Below are positions 6,875 through 6,901 of a stretch of 6,901 nt of DNA, piece after piece. The DNA comes from an uncultured Lachnospiraceae bacterium (lineage in GTDB: Bacteria > Bacillota > Clostridia > Lachnospirales > Lachnospiraceae): assembly GCA_947177105.1 (NCBI GenBank), contig CAMWTF010000129.1, forward strand, positions 1-6,901, written 5' to 3'. The notes under the pieces were generated by a model. That model was given only the letters and a program-made list of their open reading frames with translations. It made no database searches and was not told the DNA's origin. Position 1 is the first letter of the stretch; each line of letters begins with the position of its first letter. Position numbers and translations under genes: made by a program.

Positions 6875-6901
6875 CGATTTCGCCATGCTGAACAATAGAT
6901 A

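Noticed and set aside
6128..6895. A 255-residue open frame on the minus strand inside uvrC
   Set aside because: It is antisense to the conserved C-terminal nuclease of UvrC and shows no recognisable domain.

Overview
The window carries three complete genes, all on the + strand, in the order solute-binding lipoprotein, ftsH, uvrC. Together they fill about 93% of it. The protein sequences look like Clostridia (Bacillota), most likely Lachnospiraceae. The signs are the solute-binding lipoprotein with its C-terminal 'YFAG-K...A-IVQNRVQLYL' signature, the divergent Gly/Asn-led FtsH with a long acidic tail, GC-rich third codon positions in ftsH and uvrC, and purine-rich ribosome binding sites before each gene. 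This assignment is an inference from protein style; no marker gene was compared.

Region by region: 1-96 is a short AT-rich leader with overlapping 5-bp inverted repeats and a good Shine-Dalgarno. 97-2382 encodes a 761-residue secreted lipoprotein in which a propeller-like N-terminal half precedes a family-1 type extracellular solute-binding domain. No permease or ATPase genes lie beside it in this window. 2383-2567 contains a 12-bp hairpin that probably ends the first transcript, then a sigma-A type promoter (TTGATT, 17-bp spacer, TATAAT) for ftsH. 2568-4850 encodes a full FtsH membrane AAA+ zinc protease. 4851-5014 has no gene but holds a long near-perfect hairpin (4917-4986) bracketed by a 6-bp direct repeat. 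5015-6874 encodes a full UvrC excinuclease subunit. The last 27 bases hold nothing I can identify.

The genes do not form one pathway. FtsH handles membrane-protein quality control, UvrC makes the dual incision in nucleotide excision repair, and the lipoprotein probably binds a ligand at the cell surface. Each starts with its own ribosome binding site. ftsH clearly has its own promoter. uvrC has no convincing promoter in its 164-base leader, so it may depend on readthrough from ftsH past the hairpin.

I do not see a new multi-gene system. The most unusual element is the hairpin before uvrC, which has the architecture of a tiny inserted inverted-repeat element (MITE-like) but could equally be an RNA structure controlling uvrC expression.
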